DNA of 64,000 nt from CBDCFT01 sp965216365. Its GTDB lineage: Bacteria; Pseudomonadota; Gammaproteobacteria; Arenicellales; CBDCFT01. Every line of letters begins with the position of its first letter. Position 1 is the first letter of the stretch. Positions 17,581 to 27,009 of this stretch are shown here, piece by piece. The notes below the pieces were generated by a model. That model worked only from the letters and a program-made list of their open reading frames with translations. It had not been told where the DNA came from and ran no database searches. The DNA is taken from the NCBI GenBank assembly GCA_965216365.1, contig CBDCFT010000012.1, positions 1-64,000 of the forward strand, given 5' to 3'. A program made the translations under genes and the position numbers.

Positions 17581-18105
17581 TTACTTCGAATGGATTTCCG
17601 TGAGAGGACGTTCTATAGCTTCGATGACATCGTTGGGTAACGATACCATTGATGCGCTTTCTAATGCAGAGGTCACTAGTTCTTCATCGAGGTGTCGTAA
17701 AGCAATCGCAGCGCGAACCTGGTAGAGGATTTTGAAGTTCTCGAGATACTCCGAAACGTGTTTTGTCGCATCAAATCGATTTGAGTAAAGGGTATGGGTC
17801 TCCCCGTATTGCTGTACATATTTTTGCCCGGCAACGAGATGTTCCCGTACTGATTCCAGCCTTGCTGGAGACGGACCGTGTTTTAGGACGGTTCTCAGTG
17901 TAGGAACGATGGAGTCGCCGAGTTCCAACAGATTTTCAAGCTCGTCATTCTCGCACTCGATACATTCAAGCCACTGCAAGGTAATTGCACGCGCCCTTTC
18001 AGCGGCTTCGGGTACTAGTTCGGCTTGATCGGCTCTCACATCGAATCCTGTCAAGCTTACGCAAACGCTTGTACCTAACCAAAATGCGAACGCGATGCTT
18101 TTCAA
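17581..18105 (-). CDS. Secreted helical protein of unknown function
   Basis: This 174-aa protein has a signal peptide (MKSIAFAFWLGTSVCVSLTG, cleavage near VRA-DQ). The mature part is alpha-helical and HEAT-like, with ELGDSIVPTLRTVLKHG and QVRAAIALRHLDEELVTSAL. Two cysteines (CIEC) are close together. It lies 10 bp downstream of the secreted metzincin-like protein and probably shares its transcript, so it may be a partner or inhibitor. No family is recognised. Confidence 0.6.
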   Translation of the reverse strand: MKSIAFAFWLGTSVCVSLTGFDVRADQAELVPEAAERARAITLQWLECIECENDELENLLELGDSIVPTLRTVLKHGPSPARLESVREHLVAGQKYVQQYGETHTLYSNRFDATKHVSEYLENFKILYQVRAAIALRHLDEELVTSALESASMVSLPNDVIEAIERPLTEIHSK

Positions 18106-18115
18106 GATCTACACC

Positions 18116-19588
18116 TTAGTTGGGCATGTCCCAGCTAACGGGCATACACGGGTGTGAGGATGAACAGTCTCTTTTCGGACCAACCCGCGTTTGGTTCTGA
18201 TTGATTGCCGATTCTTCGTGTATATTCATTACGAACGCTTGCCCCTCGGTCAGATCTGCACGATTGCTAATTCTCGGAATCATCAAATTGCTTGGAGAAA
18301 CGTCAGGGGGGTATTCATGCAATAAATGAAAGGCATGACCAAACTCGTGTGCCAGGGTCTCTGGAAACACTTTTGTACCTAAATATATGATGTTCTTGCC
18401 AACACCATAGCGGCATTTTACCCACGCGGTGTTAGCGGTTAATCCATAGTAAACATTGATCCGCATCGGGTCGTAATTTTTCGGAACCTCGGCGCTGGGA
18501 GAGCATTCGCCTATGCCTGCTCCTTGGTCTCTTACCGTCATTGCGAACGTGCTACTGACTTTCTTGAAATTCGGTTCGAATACAATACCGGCATGGTTCG
18601 AATTGAAGATCGTGTTGGCTCGATCGACTTCGTACTTGGCACTCGTCAACCGTGAGTCTGGTACCCAAACGGTGATCGGCACCTTGACCATTGACCCCAG
18701 CTTGACGTTGACAATGTCGCCCGGCTTATCAGTCCAATCGGCAATTTGCTCAACTAATTTCACAGCATTGTCATCGGAAAATATGGCTAACTCCGACCGA
18801 CAACCCTGAGCTTCAAGAATGTTCCCTACACTCACCTTACTTAGCTGTGAATAGTGTTGAATCGGTACATTCGCATCGCAGTCACTCGCGTCCTGAGGCA
18901 AAGCGTCCCGCGCTGTCAGTGACAAATTGGCGGAGTCGTTGATAAGGTTGTTGTAGAGAAATATAAAATCCGATGGCGACACTGGCACTCCGGGAGGTTC
19001 TTCGGGTGGGCAATCATCACGAGGTCGGAGTTGGAACTGGAATTTGTTGACGACAACGTTGTCCAAAAGTTGTTCCACTACCAACGCGACTCCTTTGGTG
19101 ATCGGCTCTTTTTTCGAGACCTTCATGAAGTGGTTTTCTCGACTTGCCGCATGGCTTGTTTTGAGTGAGATTTTGAATACCCCGATAATTGGCTGCTTTA
19201 GTGCGCCAGGTAATCCCATAATATGAGTGGTACCACGACTGACAACAATCCGATCATTGCCAACTGTGCGTGCCGGCCCCTCCAGCGTGAATTTTTCTAG
19301 ATTCTGATTTGGTAGGCGCTCAAACCGAACAGTAATTGACGAGGCAAGTTGGCCATCGAAGTTGATTCGCCACGACAAGAACTCAGGTTTCGGGCATCCC
19401 GGACAGCAGTCAATAATCTCACAGCCGACGGGAATCCTGATTGGCAACGCAGTCAACGCTTCGACTCGGACAAAGTCTTTGGGGCAGAAATCTATGAACC
19501 TTCCGCCAATCCAGTGGCTTGCATGCGATCCCGTCACACAAACCAGAAGAAGCGTTCCAATCAAAAAACTTGACCAGTTAAATTTCAT
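18116..19588 (-). CDS. Secreted metzincin-like zinc metalloprotease
   Basis: This 490-aa protein is started at the ATG giving MKFNWSSFLIGTLLLVCVTG, a clear signal peptide, not at the longer open frame. The zinc motif HEFGHAFHLLH is at residues 414-424, and SNLMIPR about 20 residues later fits a Met-turn. The N-terminal 300 residues are cysteine-containing and of unknown fold; part (RLTSAKYEVDRANTIF) resembles pre-protease segments of reprolysin-like proteins. An extracellular or periplasmic protease is likely. The gene downstream may be co-expressed. Confidence 0.75.
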   Translation of the reverse strand: MKFNWSSFLIGTLLLVCVTGSHASHWIGGRFIDFCPKDFVRVEALTALPIRIPVGCEIIDCCPGCPKPEFLSWRINFDGQLASSITVRFERLPNQNLEKFTLEGPARTVGNDRIVVSRGTTHIMGLPGALKQPIIGVFKISLKTSHAASRENHFMKVSKKEPITKGVALVVEQLLDNVVVNKFQFQLRPRDDCPPEEPPGVPVSPSDFIFLYNNLINDSANLSLTARDALPQDASDCDANVPIQHYSQLSKVSVGNILEAQGCRSELAIFSDDNAVKLVEQIADWTDKPGDIVNVKLGSMVKVPITVWVPDSRLTSAKYEVDRANTIFNSNHAGIVFEPNFKKVSSTFAMTVRDQGAGIGECSPSAEVPKNYDPMRINVYYGLTANTAWVKCRYGVGKNIIYLGTKVFPETLAHEFGHAFHLLHEYPPDVSPSNLMIPRISNRADLTEGQAFVMNIHEESAINQNQTRVGPKRDCSSSHPCMPVSWDMPN

Positions 19589-19648
19589 GATCACTACCCA
19601 TGGAAAATCATACACCCGATCATGACTAGTCACATTGACGTAAATCAA

Positions 19649-20551
19649 TAGTGTGTGACACGCACTAAGATGTCAGCTACTTAATCAGTTCTTACGATGC
19701 ATTCTGTTTGATAATTTAATTCTCGGGCATGAACCAACTGTAATCTAACGGTCACGCTACGGTTTTTGCCCCAGTCTCACAATACCGAATACTCGATTCT
19801 GATTCATACTCCGCTCATGACATTTACAGAATTGTCTAAAAAGCATAAGAACAGTGCAATTTGAATCAATACTGCGAGGTTGATTCACTTTTTGTAATCA
19901 ATTGGTGGTCGCGCATTTACAATGCGGCCAAAACACCCACTGGATAAGGAATCCAGTGCTCTTTAACGATCGTTGAAGGGCGCTCCAAAGGCAAACTGAT
20001 TAATCGATTGAAAAATCCGCTTATTTTCGACCCTTTGCGATCCAATTCGGAAAGCCAAACCTGTTATCCACAATAGACAGCTAAACAGACTCTTAGGAGC
20101 CAGCGATACTCCATGGATAAATAAATTCATTTAGCGAACAAATCCCAAAACGAACGCCGACTCATCGAGCAAATCGACCGTGCCGATGTGCAATGGATAG
20201 TGGTCAACAATAGGCGCTGGGAGCGCGTGGATGGCTCAGTCAAAAAACCTAGGATGACTACGCCACCACCAATATCAGTCTTACGGCGCCTGTGATTGAA
20301 TAATTCCATGGTGTTACGTAAACAGCTACAAGAAATTTTCTTAATTTTTCGTGATTTCGATCAACAAATCTCTGTGTTCGATACGTTAGGGTAACAACTA
20401 AGGTTGTCGAAGGAGCGAGCGGCGTGTTGTGAATTCCCTTTGGGTGCAAAAAAAACAGATGCGGTGATGTTTTTTGCAATATCGTCTTATGGTAAGTCTT
20501 TAGAACATTTCGGATAGCCTTTGTGCTAAACATTATTAAGGTGCGTTGGCC
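19649..20551. other. Long intergenic region with a possible coding relic
   Basis: This is about 900 bp without an intact gene. From about 20124 to 20295 the plus strand has an uninterrupted frame (NERRLIEQIDRADVQWIVV, then NNRRWERVDGSVKKPRM) that looks protein-like but has no start codon. It is possibly the tail of a decayed gene. The last 100 bp should hold the promoter of the 20552 unit. Confidence 0.3.
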
Positions 20552-21283
20552 ATGAAAGCAAAAGTGAAATTTGGGAAACCAGGAAAAGCTGCGGGCTTCG
20601 TGAGGGCGATCAAAAGCTTGAGCCCAGATCGGGCACCTGCTTTTGCTGTCGAATTGTATTGTCCTACTGCATCCATTACCAAGCGAACGCAGTGGTTTAC
20701 ATCGGACAAAGTTGAACACAACAGGGAATTGGTGTTTGTCTCCTTGTTGCGTGATGCTTTGATTCACGCGCTGCCTGTCGAGATAACCTACGATTCACTT
20801 CGGTTCATTGTCTCGGTCGACATACGAACGCAATACAATTACGAGCAAGAGAAGCCGAATAAGATAAAGGGCAACATCACGGGGCTGATCGTCAACGAAC
20901 ACGGCATCGGAAAATCAAACTGGGGAATACCGGACTTGGCTACGGTACAAATTGACAACAAGGGCACTGGCAAAGTGTTGTACCTGAATTTGCAACGAGG
21001 CAACCGGGAAACCACATCGGCACAATTGTCGCTGCTGCGACAGGCCTATATGGATGGATTAGAGGTGGAATTGACTTATCAGGATATCGCAGTGAGCGAC
21101 CAATATGCCGTCAAACACGTTAATGTGACGGGCGTACTGCCTTTCATTACTGGTTTACAACTCGGTGAAATCCGTGGGGATTATTACACGGCCAAGATAC
21201 CGGGTTCCCCAAAACCGGGAAGTGTGGCCGCCACACCGCCAGGCGGTAAAGTAAAGAAAGCGGGCGTTTCGAAGAAAACGTAA
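20552..21283 (+). CDS. Unknown protein with two internal repeats, partner of metallophosphoesterase
   Basis: This 243-aa protein is started at the ATG giving MKAKVKFGKPGK. There is no signal peptide and no recognised family. Two halves look duplicated: LLRDALIHALPVEITY near residue 70 and LLRQAYMDGLEVELTY near residue 175. Each follows a beta-rich stretch and precedes a V-x-V strand. The C-terminal tail is Pro/Gly/Lys-rich (PGSPKPGSVAATPPGGK). It lies 42 bp before the large metallophosphoesterase, so the two form a unit. The duplicated fold may be a binding domain. Confidence 0.65.
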   Translation: MKAKVKFGKPGKAAGFVRAIKSLSPDRAPAFAVELYCPTASITKRTQWFTSDKVEHNRELVFVSLLRDALIHALPVEITYDSLRFIVSVDIRTQYNYEQEKPNKIKGNITGLIVNEHGIGKSNWGIPDLATVQIDNKGTGKVLYLNLQRGNRETTSAQLSLLRQAYMDGLEVELTYQDIAVSDQYAVKHVNVTGVLPFITGLQLGEIRGDYYTAKIPGSPKPGSVAATPPGGKVKKAGVSKKT

Positions 21284-21325
21284 CGCTTCACATCGGACAA
21301 CACCCCAATAAAAGGACGTGTAGCG

Positions 21326-23860
21326 ATGGCGGATTACAGCGACGCAAACTTCAAAAACAAGAGTAAACAATGGCTACCGGAGTTATTGCTGCGCTACCCC
21401 AACCTCGGTCAGCCCTGTTTTGCAAAAGTGACTCAAGGGCAGAATCTAAAACTTGATGTGACTTTCGCCGGACGTAAGGACAACTTAAATCCGCTGACCT
21501 TACTCAAAGGGAAGTTGTTTTTACAACCGCTCGATGATACCCGGCAGATATTTCAGGATGGTTTAATCAAGAACGTCTCTCATATGGGAAATTTGCCATC
21601 TGCGCTTAAACAACGCCTTATACCGGTAAGTGCGAAGGTCGTTTTGGCGTCGTACAAATCGCAGTGGGTCTGGTTCAGAAACCGAGTACCTTACACCCGT
21701 ACTCTGAAAGCATCAGACATCCAGTACCCTTACGCGTACCCCGTGCAGTTGGAAATAGCCGCAAGTGATCTGTCACAGGTCAGCACGCCGCAGCTGTTTA
21801 ATCTGATTCACGATTTCCCCAAGCTCGATTGGTATAACACCAACTTCCATGCCGTGTACCTGCACAAAAAGGACATGGCGTCTTTTAAGTTCGTGCATGT
21901 CACCGATCCCCATTTCGCCTGGCGTAATGACGAGATCGCGGATGTTATTGAGAAATCTCTACCAGGGACGAAGAAGAAATACATCAATTGGAATCAGTAT
22001 GGCCGGGACCTTTTCTCCTATGCCAACATGAAACACGCATTTGGGGAACTTGACTTCATGGTGCTGACTGGCGACATCGTGGACTACGTGCACGACAACA
22101 ACAAAACACGCACGAACCATAAAGTGCGCCCCATGGACAACTTTGAATTTTTCAGAGAGCTGGTGATCGCAAATCCCAGTCACCCAGACATCGAGATTGG
22201 CAGTGAACTGTCAGTGCCATCATTTATAGTATTGGGTAATCATGATTACCGCCTCAACGAGTACCCTTTAGTTGCTAAAGGCACTGCCGCGGGAAAAACC
22301 TGGGATATCGATCAATTCGGTGGTTTTGGACTCGAAAAAAAGGAAGCCATTGCCTATGAAGGGAAGGTGACTACCTTTGGTAAAGAGGATGCATTGAAGT
22401 TTGTCGAGTACTGTGAAGACCCGCCACCATCTTACCGTGCGCTGATCAATCCGGATGCCGATTTCGCGTTGCCGTTGAATCAAAGCAATTTGGTCTTTAT
22501 GGATACACGACGTGACACGGGACTCGTCACGGGTCTTGGCGACTACCTATTTCCCAGTGAATCCCAACAAGACTTCATGTCGGGATCACCGGACTCGGTG
22601 GGTTTTAGCAAGCAACAGGCCGCTTTCTTCAAAAAAGAGATGAATAAAACCAAAGCGCAACTCATCGCGTGCTTTCATGCACCAATGGTCAATATCCGCG
22701 AAGGAACACCACATTACCTGTGCCGAGAGACGAGGCGCGATCAGCTGAATCAGCTATCAAAAAAAGGCGAGTTCTTGCACTACCTGCTACATAGTCATGC
22801 GCACATCGATCGGTTAACAGATGTCCCACTCGATACCGACGGTAAGCTATTAAAGGCTGTTCACAGTGTAATGACCCAACAGCAGAAAGCCACACTGCTG
22901 GAATCAATCCGGTTTTTCAATCTGGATGCGGCGGGGAAACACAAACTCCTCGAATACATGGTGCAATCGATTCTCAATAATAAACAGAAAAAAGATCTCG
23001 AGAGTTCGCTGAACAAGAAAGAATTTAACGGCGCGTTAGTACACGGACCGCTTGACTGGAAAGTCAAGACACGACTAACCGACCAACAGGCTGCTGTACG
23101 CTTTGACCAGCTAGTCTTCTTGACATTGAGTCAAAGCCAAAAGGCACAGCTCCTGGACTACATTATTCAGACACAGTTCGCACTCCTCAATTACGGTTTC
23201 GATATCGTGCGCGATATTCTGTTTCATGGCGCCAAAGCGAACGTCGATTTAAAACCCAATCAGTTTGCGAATTTGATCTCGTATTTGGTCAACAATAATC
23301 AGTGGAATAAGTACTTTGATGGCGATTGGTCATTTTCGCCGACGAAGTACTTTAAGACCGGAAAGCGCGATCCGTACCTCGGTCGGGGAGCAGTGGATAA
23401 TGAATTTGATACGATCCTAAAAGCAACGATGGACGGTGTTAACAACGACAAGCGCATTGTTTTTTTCACTGGCCATACGCACGATAGTATTGAATACATT
23501 GCAAAGATCGTGAACTCGAAGTTTCAATATTTTCATGACTACTATCTCGACAATACCATTCAGGGGAAGTCACATAAGTCGTTCTGGCTCAATCATGAAA
23601 ACTATCCGGACAAGACCTCGCCCAACTACCCAGACCCATTAAGCAAATCATCCAGCCCGCTCGCTTGGTGGAAAAAGCACAGTCCGCTGTTTGTTCAAAC
23701 ACAAGGCTTGAAGGACGGCCAAGCAATTTTAGTTAAGGTGCAAAACGATGTCATTACTGAAACCGAGCGAATCACGTTTAAGAAAGCGAAGTCACTACCG
23801 CCCGCAGTGAAAAAGGTGCCATGTAATCCCTATTTCATCTTAGGAATGAGCGCTCCGTAA
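21326..23860 (+). CDS. Large calcineurin-like metallophosphoesterase
   Basis: This is an 844-aa protein with an AAAGGA-type ribosome site upstream. The calcineurin-type dimetal motifs occur in order: VHVTDPHF near 192, LTGDIVDY near 249, LGNHDYRL near 298, ACFHAPM near 450 and FTGHTHDS near 715. A roughly 200-aa helical insertion containing LTDQQAAVRFDQLVFLTL separates the last two motifs, and the first 170 residues form an extra domain. There is no signal peptide. Such enzymes hydrolyse phosphomono- or diesters. The size and insert are unusual, and the co-transcribed 20552 protein is unknown. Confidence 0.8.
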   Translation: MADYSDANFKNKSKQWLPELLLRYPNLGQPCFAKVTQGQNLKLDVTFAGRKDNLNPLTLLKGKLFLQPLDDTRQIFQDGLIKNVSHMGNLPSALKQRLIPVSAKVVLASYKSQWVWFRNRVPYTRTLKASDIQYPYAYPVQLEIAASDLSQVSTPQLFNLIHDFPKLDWYNTNFHAVYLHKKDMASFKFVHVTDPHFAWRNDEIADVIEKSLPGTKKKYINWNQYGRDLFSYANMKHAFGELDFMVLTGDIVDYVHDNNKTRTNHKVRPMDNFEFFRELVIANPSHPDIEIGSELSVPSFIVLGNHDYRLNEYPLVAKGTAAGKTWDIDQFGGFGLEKKEAIAYEGKVTTFGKEDALKFVEYCEDPPPSYRALINPDADFALPLNQSNLVFMDTRRDTGLVTGLGDYLFPSESQQDFMSGSPDSVGFSKQQAAFFKKEMNKTKAQLIACFHAPMVNIREGTPHYLCRETRRDQLNQLSKKGEFLHYLLHSHAHIDRLTDVPLDTDGKLLKAVHSVMTQQQKATLLESIRFFNLDAAGKHKLLEYMVQSILNNKQKKDLESSLNKKEFNGALVHGPLDWKVKTRLTDQQAAVRFDQLVFLTLSQSQKAQLLDYIIQTQFALLNYGFDIVRDILFHGAKANVDLKPNQFANLISYLVNNNQWNKYFDGDWSFSPTKYFKTGKRDPYLGRGAVDNEFDTILKATMDGVNNDKRIVFFTGHTHDSIEYIAKIVNSKFQYFHDYYLDNTIQGKSHKSFWLNHENYPDKTSPNYPDPLSKSSSPLAWWKKHSPLFVQTQGLKDGQAILVKVQNDVITETERITFKKAKSLPPAVKKVPCNPYFILGMSAP

Positions 23861-24279
23861 TGCATATGCAAAAAAGGTGTACTTTCGACCCAAAACAGAA
23901 GTTTTGCGGTTGACCAAAAATCGTCCGAAATAGACCACTTCTCTGACGTTTTTTAAGCAATTCCCATAATAGCTAAACTAGCCAGCAGTCGCAGAGTCAT
24001 GTTACGTAGATCACTAGCGACGCATATTGGCGTATCTCAAATCGCGTAAATTATTTACATTTTAAAGCAATTTGCTGTGTGCCCGTGTAATTGTTCTAAC
24101 CATAAATATTGAGGACAAATGTTTTGTATGTGGTGAAAATTCCGTTATACCTGAATTTGGAATGGATCGTAGGATAATAGATACCACAAAACTTAGTAAT
24201 CTATTCATAGGTTAATCTTGCGATGCCCAAAAACATCAGTTTGTAGGACGTGTTTGCGTCTTAACAAACGAGGAAGATA
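23861..24279. other. Intergenic region with a minus-strand hairpin
   Basis: No gene is visible in these 419 bp. An inverted repeat at 24239-24269 (GTTTGT-GGACG against CGTC-ACAAAC) followed on the minus strand by TGATGTTTTT could terminate the lipoprotein gene at 24280. Confidence 0.35.
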
Positions 24280-24678
24280 TTATGGACACTCGGCAAAACC
24301 CAGCTCATGAGTACGTTCCTTACGAAGATCACGCAAACCGTCTGATAAGTCCACATCAATATCTGCGTCATTTAGATAACCGTTATCTATTAAATGCGGG
24401 TACAGAGACTTTGCCGCTTGATGTTGCCCTTGATCTTCCAAGATAAGGGCGTGCATGAAGAAAGCCAGCGAACGGGTTAATTCTCGAGAAGACGATTTCA
24501 TCGGTGTCAGGTTAGCTATGGCCAAATCAAGGTCACAATTGATGATTTGTTCAGTTATTCTCTTGGATTCTTTTGCGTCTTTTCCTAACAGTAGAGAAAC
24601 GCAACCGCCTAGCGGTGTTATGAGAATACTGACTATCACAGCTATGAAAACATAAAAATCGAGTTGTTTTAATTTCAC
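24280..24678 (-). CDS. Small putative lipoprotein
   Basis: This 132-aa protein is started at a GTG (giving VKLKQLDFYV), because AGGGGAG lies 4 nt upstream; the longer frame to 24705 has no such site. A hydrophobic signal (FYVFIAVIVSILITPLGGC) ends in a weak lipobox with Cys. The mature part has a short helical TPR-like segment (SRELTRSLAFFMHALILEDQ). A cell-envelope role is likely; the function is unknown. Confidence 0.6.
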   Translation of the reverse strand: MKLKQLDFYVFIAVIVSILITPLGGCVSLLLGKDAKESKRITEQIINCDLDLAIANLTPMKSSSRELTRSLAFFMHALILEDQGQHQAAKSLYPHLIDNGYLNDADIDVDLSDGLRDLRKERTHELGFAECP

Positions 24679-24721
24679 TTTTCTCCCCTGATTTGTGTGT
24701 GGCATCTATGCGGTCGAAGAC

Positions 24722-24855
24722 AGAGCACCACGGGTTTGCCCGTGGGTGAATGAGCGATGCTGTTGTTCATCGCGACCGTAGTTGAACTGATGAACAGCAG
24801 CCGCAGCCCGAAGGGCTGTAGCAGTAAGAACCCCGCGTTTACGCGGGGGAATCTC
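24722..24855 (+). ncRNA. Highly structured element resembling HEARO/omega-RNA or an IS200/IS605 end
   Basis: Four hairpins are packed into about 135 nt. They are CCACGGG-TTTG-CCCGTGG at 24728-24745, a long bulged stem pairing 24758-24771 with 24789-24799 (TGCTGTTG.. / ..AACAGCA), CAGCCC-GAA-GGGCTG at 24804-24818, and CCCCGCG-TTTA-CGCGGGG at 24831-24848. Compact GC-rich hairpins ending this way are seen at IS200/IS605 right ends and in the HEARO (IscB omega) RNA. No tnpB, iscB or tnpA gene is near. The class is my inference; the folding is directly visible. Confidence 0.5.
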
Positions 24856-24896
24856 TTGGTGATACACATCGATAAACTGCCTGACGTCTCGCTAGG

Positions 24897-25277
24897 TCAT
24901 CCCACTACGCGGTGGCCACGTTGACGCATGCATTCGATGATGATTTGTTTACGCTCGTCGCGTGTTTCCCAAGCTCGAGCACCACCAGCCAGAACACTGC
25001 CTGCAATTGCGCCACCCACTGCACCCTCTAAGCCGTCGTCGATTGCACCCAGCACAGCCCCAGTGACAGCACCCGCGGTTGTTTCACTTTTTACATCACC
25101 ATTAGTGTATTCGCGTTCAGTCGCCAGTGACTGACAGGCACCCAGGTCAGCGGTGTATTGGGCCGTCATGTCACCATCGACAATGGGCTCGTATTTCGCT
25201 CCGCTATGCGCACAACCCACTGTGAAACTTGATGTAGTAAGGATAACGGCAAATTTTAATATTGTTGCATGTTTCAA
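24897..25277 (-). CDS. Glycine-zipper outer-membrane lipoprotein
   Basis: This 126-aa protein is started at a TTG (giving LKHATILKFAV), because AGGAG lies 7 nt upstream and a signal sequence follows at once. The lipobox region is SSFTVGC. The glycine zipper (GAVTGAVLGAIDDGLEGAVG, then GAIAGSVLAGG) occupies the middle, as in SlyB/YMGG-like proteins. The C-terminal ERKQIIIECMRQRGH matches the conserved tail of these small lipoproteins. It precedes no operon partner; the OMP gene upstream is on the same strand, 58 bp away. Confidence 0.78.
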   Translation of the reverse strand: MKHATILKFAVILTTSSFTVGCAHSGAKYEPIVDGDMTAQYTADLGACQSLATEREYTNGDVKSETTAGAVTGAVLGAIDDGLEGAVGGAIAGSVLAGGARAWETRDERKQIIIECMRQRGHRVVG

Positions 25278-25335
25278 TTTGTAACTCCTGATATGTTCAA
25301 GAATGCTAGGGAAAAGTCTATGGATAAATTGACAT

Positions 25336-26082
25336 TTAGAATGAGTAAGCGAGACCAAACAAAAATCGATGATCGTCCAAATCATAGTCAGTTTTTTCAC
25401 CATCGTTTTTGTCGTTGTTATATTCGGGTCCAACAAAATAGGTTGAGTAGTTGTACTCACCACGCATTGACCATCGATTAGAAATTGGAATGGCGATACC
25501 AGCACCAACGACACCGCCAATCCAGTCGTGTACGGAGCCAAAATATCCCTCCGTAGGGGAGCCATTTGAATCAACATTAGTCACAGTCAGAGTGCCTACT
25601 TCAATATCGGTGTAAGTGAATCCCGCTCTTCCGTAGATCAACCAATCATTGGTGAGCTGTTTTCCAAATAGACCGGATACCTGTAGCTTCCACTCATTTG
25701 TTACACTAAAGAGCTTGTTGTCACCTTCTGGGTTGGCCAGAAATGCATCGGCGACATCATCCTTAAATTTTTGAGCATCAACTTCGATCCCAAGAAATCG
25801 AGATCCACGGTACCAGCCATGGCCCATCAGTCCGCCCCAAGTGGTTTTGCTATAATCAAGATTGATACTGTCTCTACGATACGGAAATGGCGTGACATCT
25901 TCGTGATATCCACTCAGATCCAGCTTAGCGCGCCCGGCTTCGATACCGGCATACCAACCTTGCAGCGGCCGATGAGTTGCGCTGTCATCTGCTTTGGCCA
26001 CAGAGAAAACTGCGCCTAAGTTGATCATCACCGCTAACGCAGTTAAAGTTGTTTTTTGACGTGATTGAAAACAGACTAGCAT
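25336..26082 (-). CDS. Outer-membrane beta-barrel protein
   Basis: This 248-aa protein has a signal peptide (LTALAVMINLGAVFSVAKA-DD). The mature sequence alternates polar and aromatic residues in strands (GWYAGIEAGRAKLDL, DWLIYGRAGFTYTDIEV, RWSMRGEYNYSTYFV) and ends in FLFGLAYSF with a terminal phenylalanine, the BAM signal. It resembles the 8-stranded OmpA/OmpW-like porin family (OMP_b-brl). It is divergent from the RstA-like regulator 121 bp away, which could control it. Confidence 0.82.
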   Translation of the reverse strand: MLVCFQSRQKTTLTALAVMINLGAVFSVAKADDSATHRPLQGWYAGIEAGRAKLDLSGYHEDVTPFPYRRDSINLDYSKTTWGGLMGHGWYRGSRFLGIEVDAQKFKDDVADAFLANPEGDNKLFSVTNEWKLQVSGLFGKQLTNDWLIYGRAGFTYTDIEVGTLTVTNVDSNGSPTEGYFGSVHDWIGGVVGAGIAIPISNRWSMRGEYNYSTYFVGPEYNNDKNDGEKTDYDLDDHRFLFGLAYSF

Positions 26083-26202
26083 TTATTCAGATACTCCCGT
26101 GTTAGTGTTGAAAACAGGGTGTATCATCCAATAGCATCCCACGTTTATTCCATTCCGTTTTTGTAGCGATTTGTAAGCAAATGTCAGTTACCTGAACCAA
26201 TA

Positions 26203-26913
26203 GTGAACGCACCGTCAGGAAACGACTCGGTTCGACTCCTGCTGGTCGAAGACGACGTTGAACTCGCCAAGATGATTTCGGCATTTCTCAGTGACGAAGG
26301 ATTTGAGATGGACTGGACAGACAATGGAAAAACTGCTGTTGAGAAAATTCTTGACGATATGCCCGACTTAGTGATTCTAGACGTTATGTTGCCGGGACTC
26401 GATGGTGTAGAAGTTTGTCGCCAGGTAAAAAGCGAGTTTTCGAATCCCATTTTAATGCTGACGGCAAAAGACGATGAGTTAACAGAAATAACCTCTTTAA
26501 ACCGTGGGGCGATGGGTTACCTCACAAAACCAGTCAGAGCGCATGTATTGTTGGCCCATATCAAGGCGTTATTGAGACATAGAAATCCAGAAGAAGAAAC
26601 GGCGTTTGCAAATGTAATCACCATTCAGGATCTTGTACTCAGAAAAAATGCGTACGAAGCGTCGTTGGATGGTCAACTTTTAGATCTGACAACTGCGGAG
26701 TTTCAGTTGTTGGCCTTGTTAGTGGAGCATGCTGGACAGGTCATTTCTCGCGATTCGCTTTATCGACAACTGCGCGGTATTGAATACGACGGGATCGACC
26801 GCTCCATTGATATGCGTGTATCGTCTCTAAGAGAAAAAATGAACGATGCCACGCCACCCTATCGCTATATTAAGACCATTAGAGGGAAGGGATATTTATT
26901 GGTATCCAGTTAG
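26203..26913 (+). CDS. OmpR-family response regulator (RstA-like)
   Basis: This 236-aa protein starts at GTG. The receiver has the acidic pocket E16-D17-D18, phospho-acceptor Asp60 in VILDVMLPGLDG, and the conserved Lys in GYLTKPV. The C-terminal winged helix runs from about 140 (LDLTTAEFQLLALLVEHAGQ to IKTIRGKGYLLV). The kinase gene follows after 96 bp. The LNRGAMGYLTK receiver end and the partner's type suggest the RstA/RstB group. The divergent OMP gene is a natural target. Confidence 0.9.
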   Translation: MNAPSGNDSVRLLLVEDDVELAKMISAFLSDEGFEMDWTDNGKTAVEKILDDMPDLVILDVMLPGLDGVEVCRQVKSEFSNPILMLTAKDDELTEITSLNRGAMGYLTKPVRAHVLLAHIKALLRHRNPEEETAFANVITIQDLVLRKNAYEASLDGQLLDLTTAEFQLLALLVEHAGQVISRDSLYRQLRGIEYDGIDRSIDMRVSSLREKMNDATPPYRYIKTIRGKGYLLVSS

Positions 26914-27009
26914 CAATTTTTCCTGACAATTGCTTACAAAATCAAACAATTCTTATGTCGTTTAAGGACGGCTGTACTGTTATAACCGCGGGTCGACAAG
27001 TAAAGTGAC

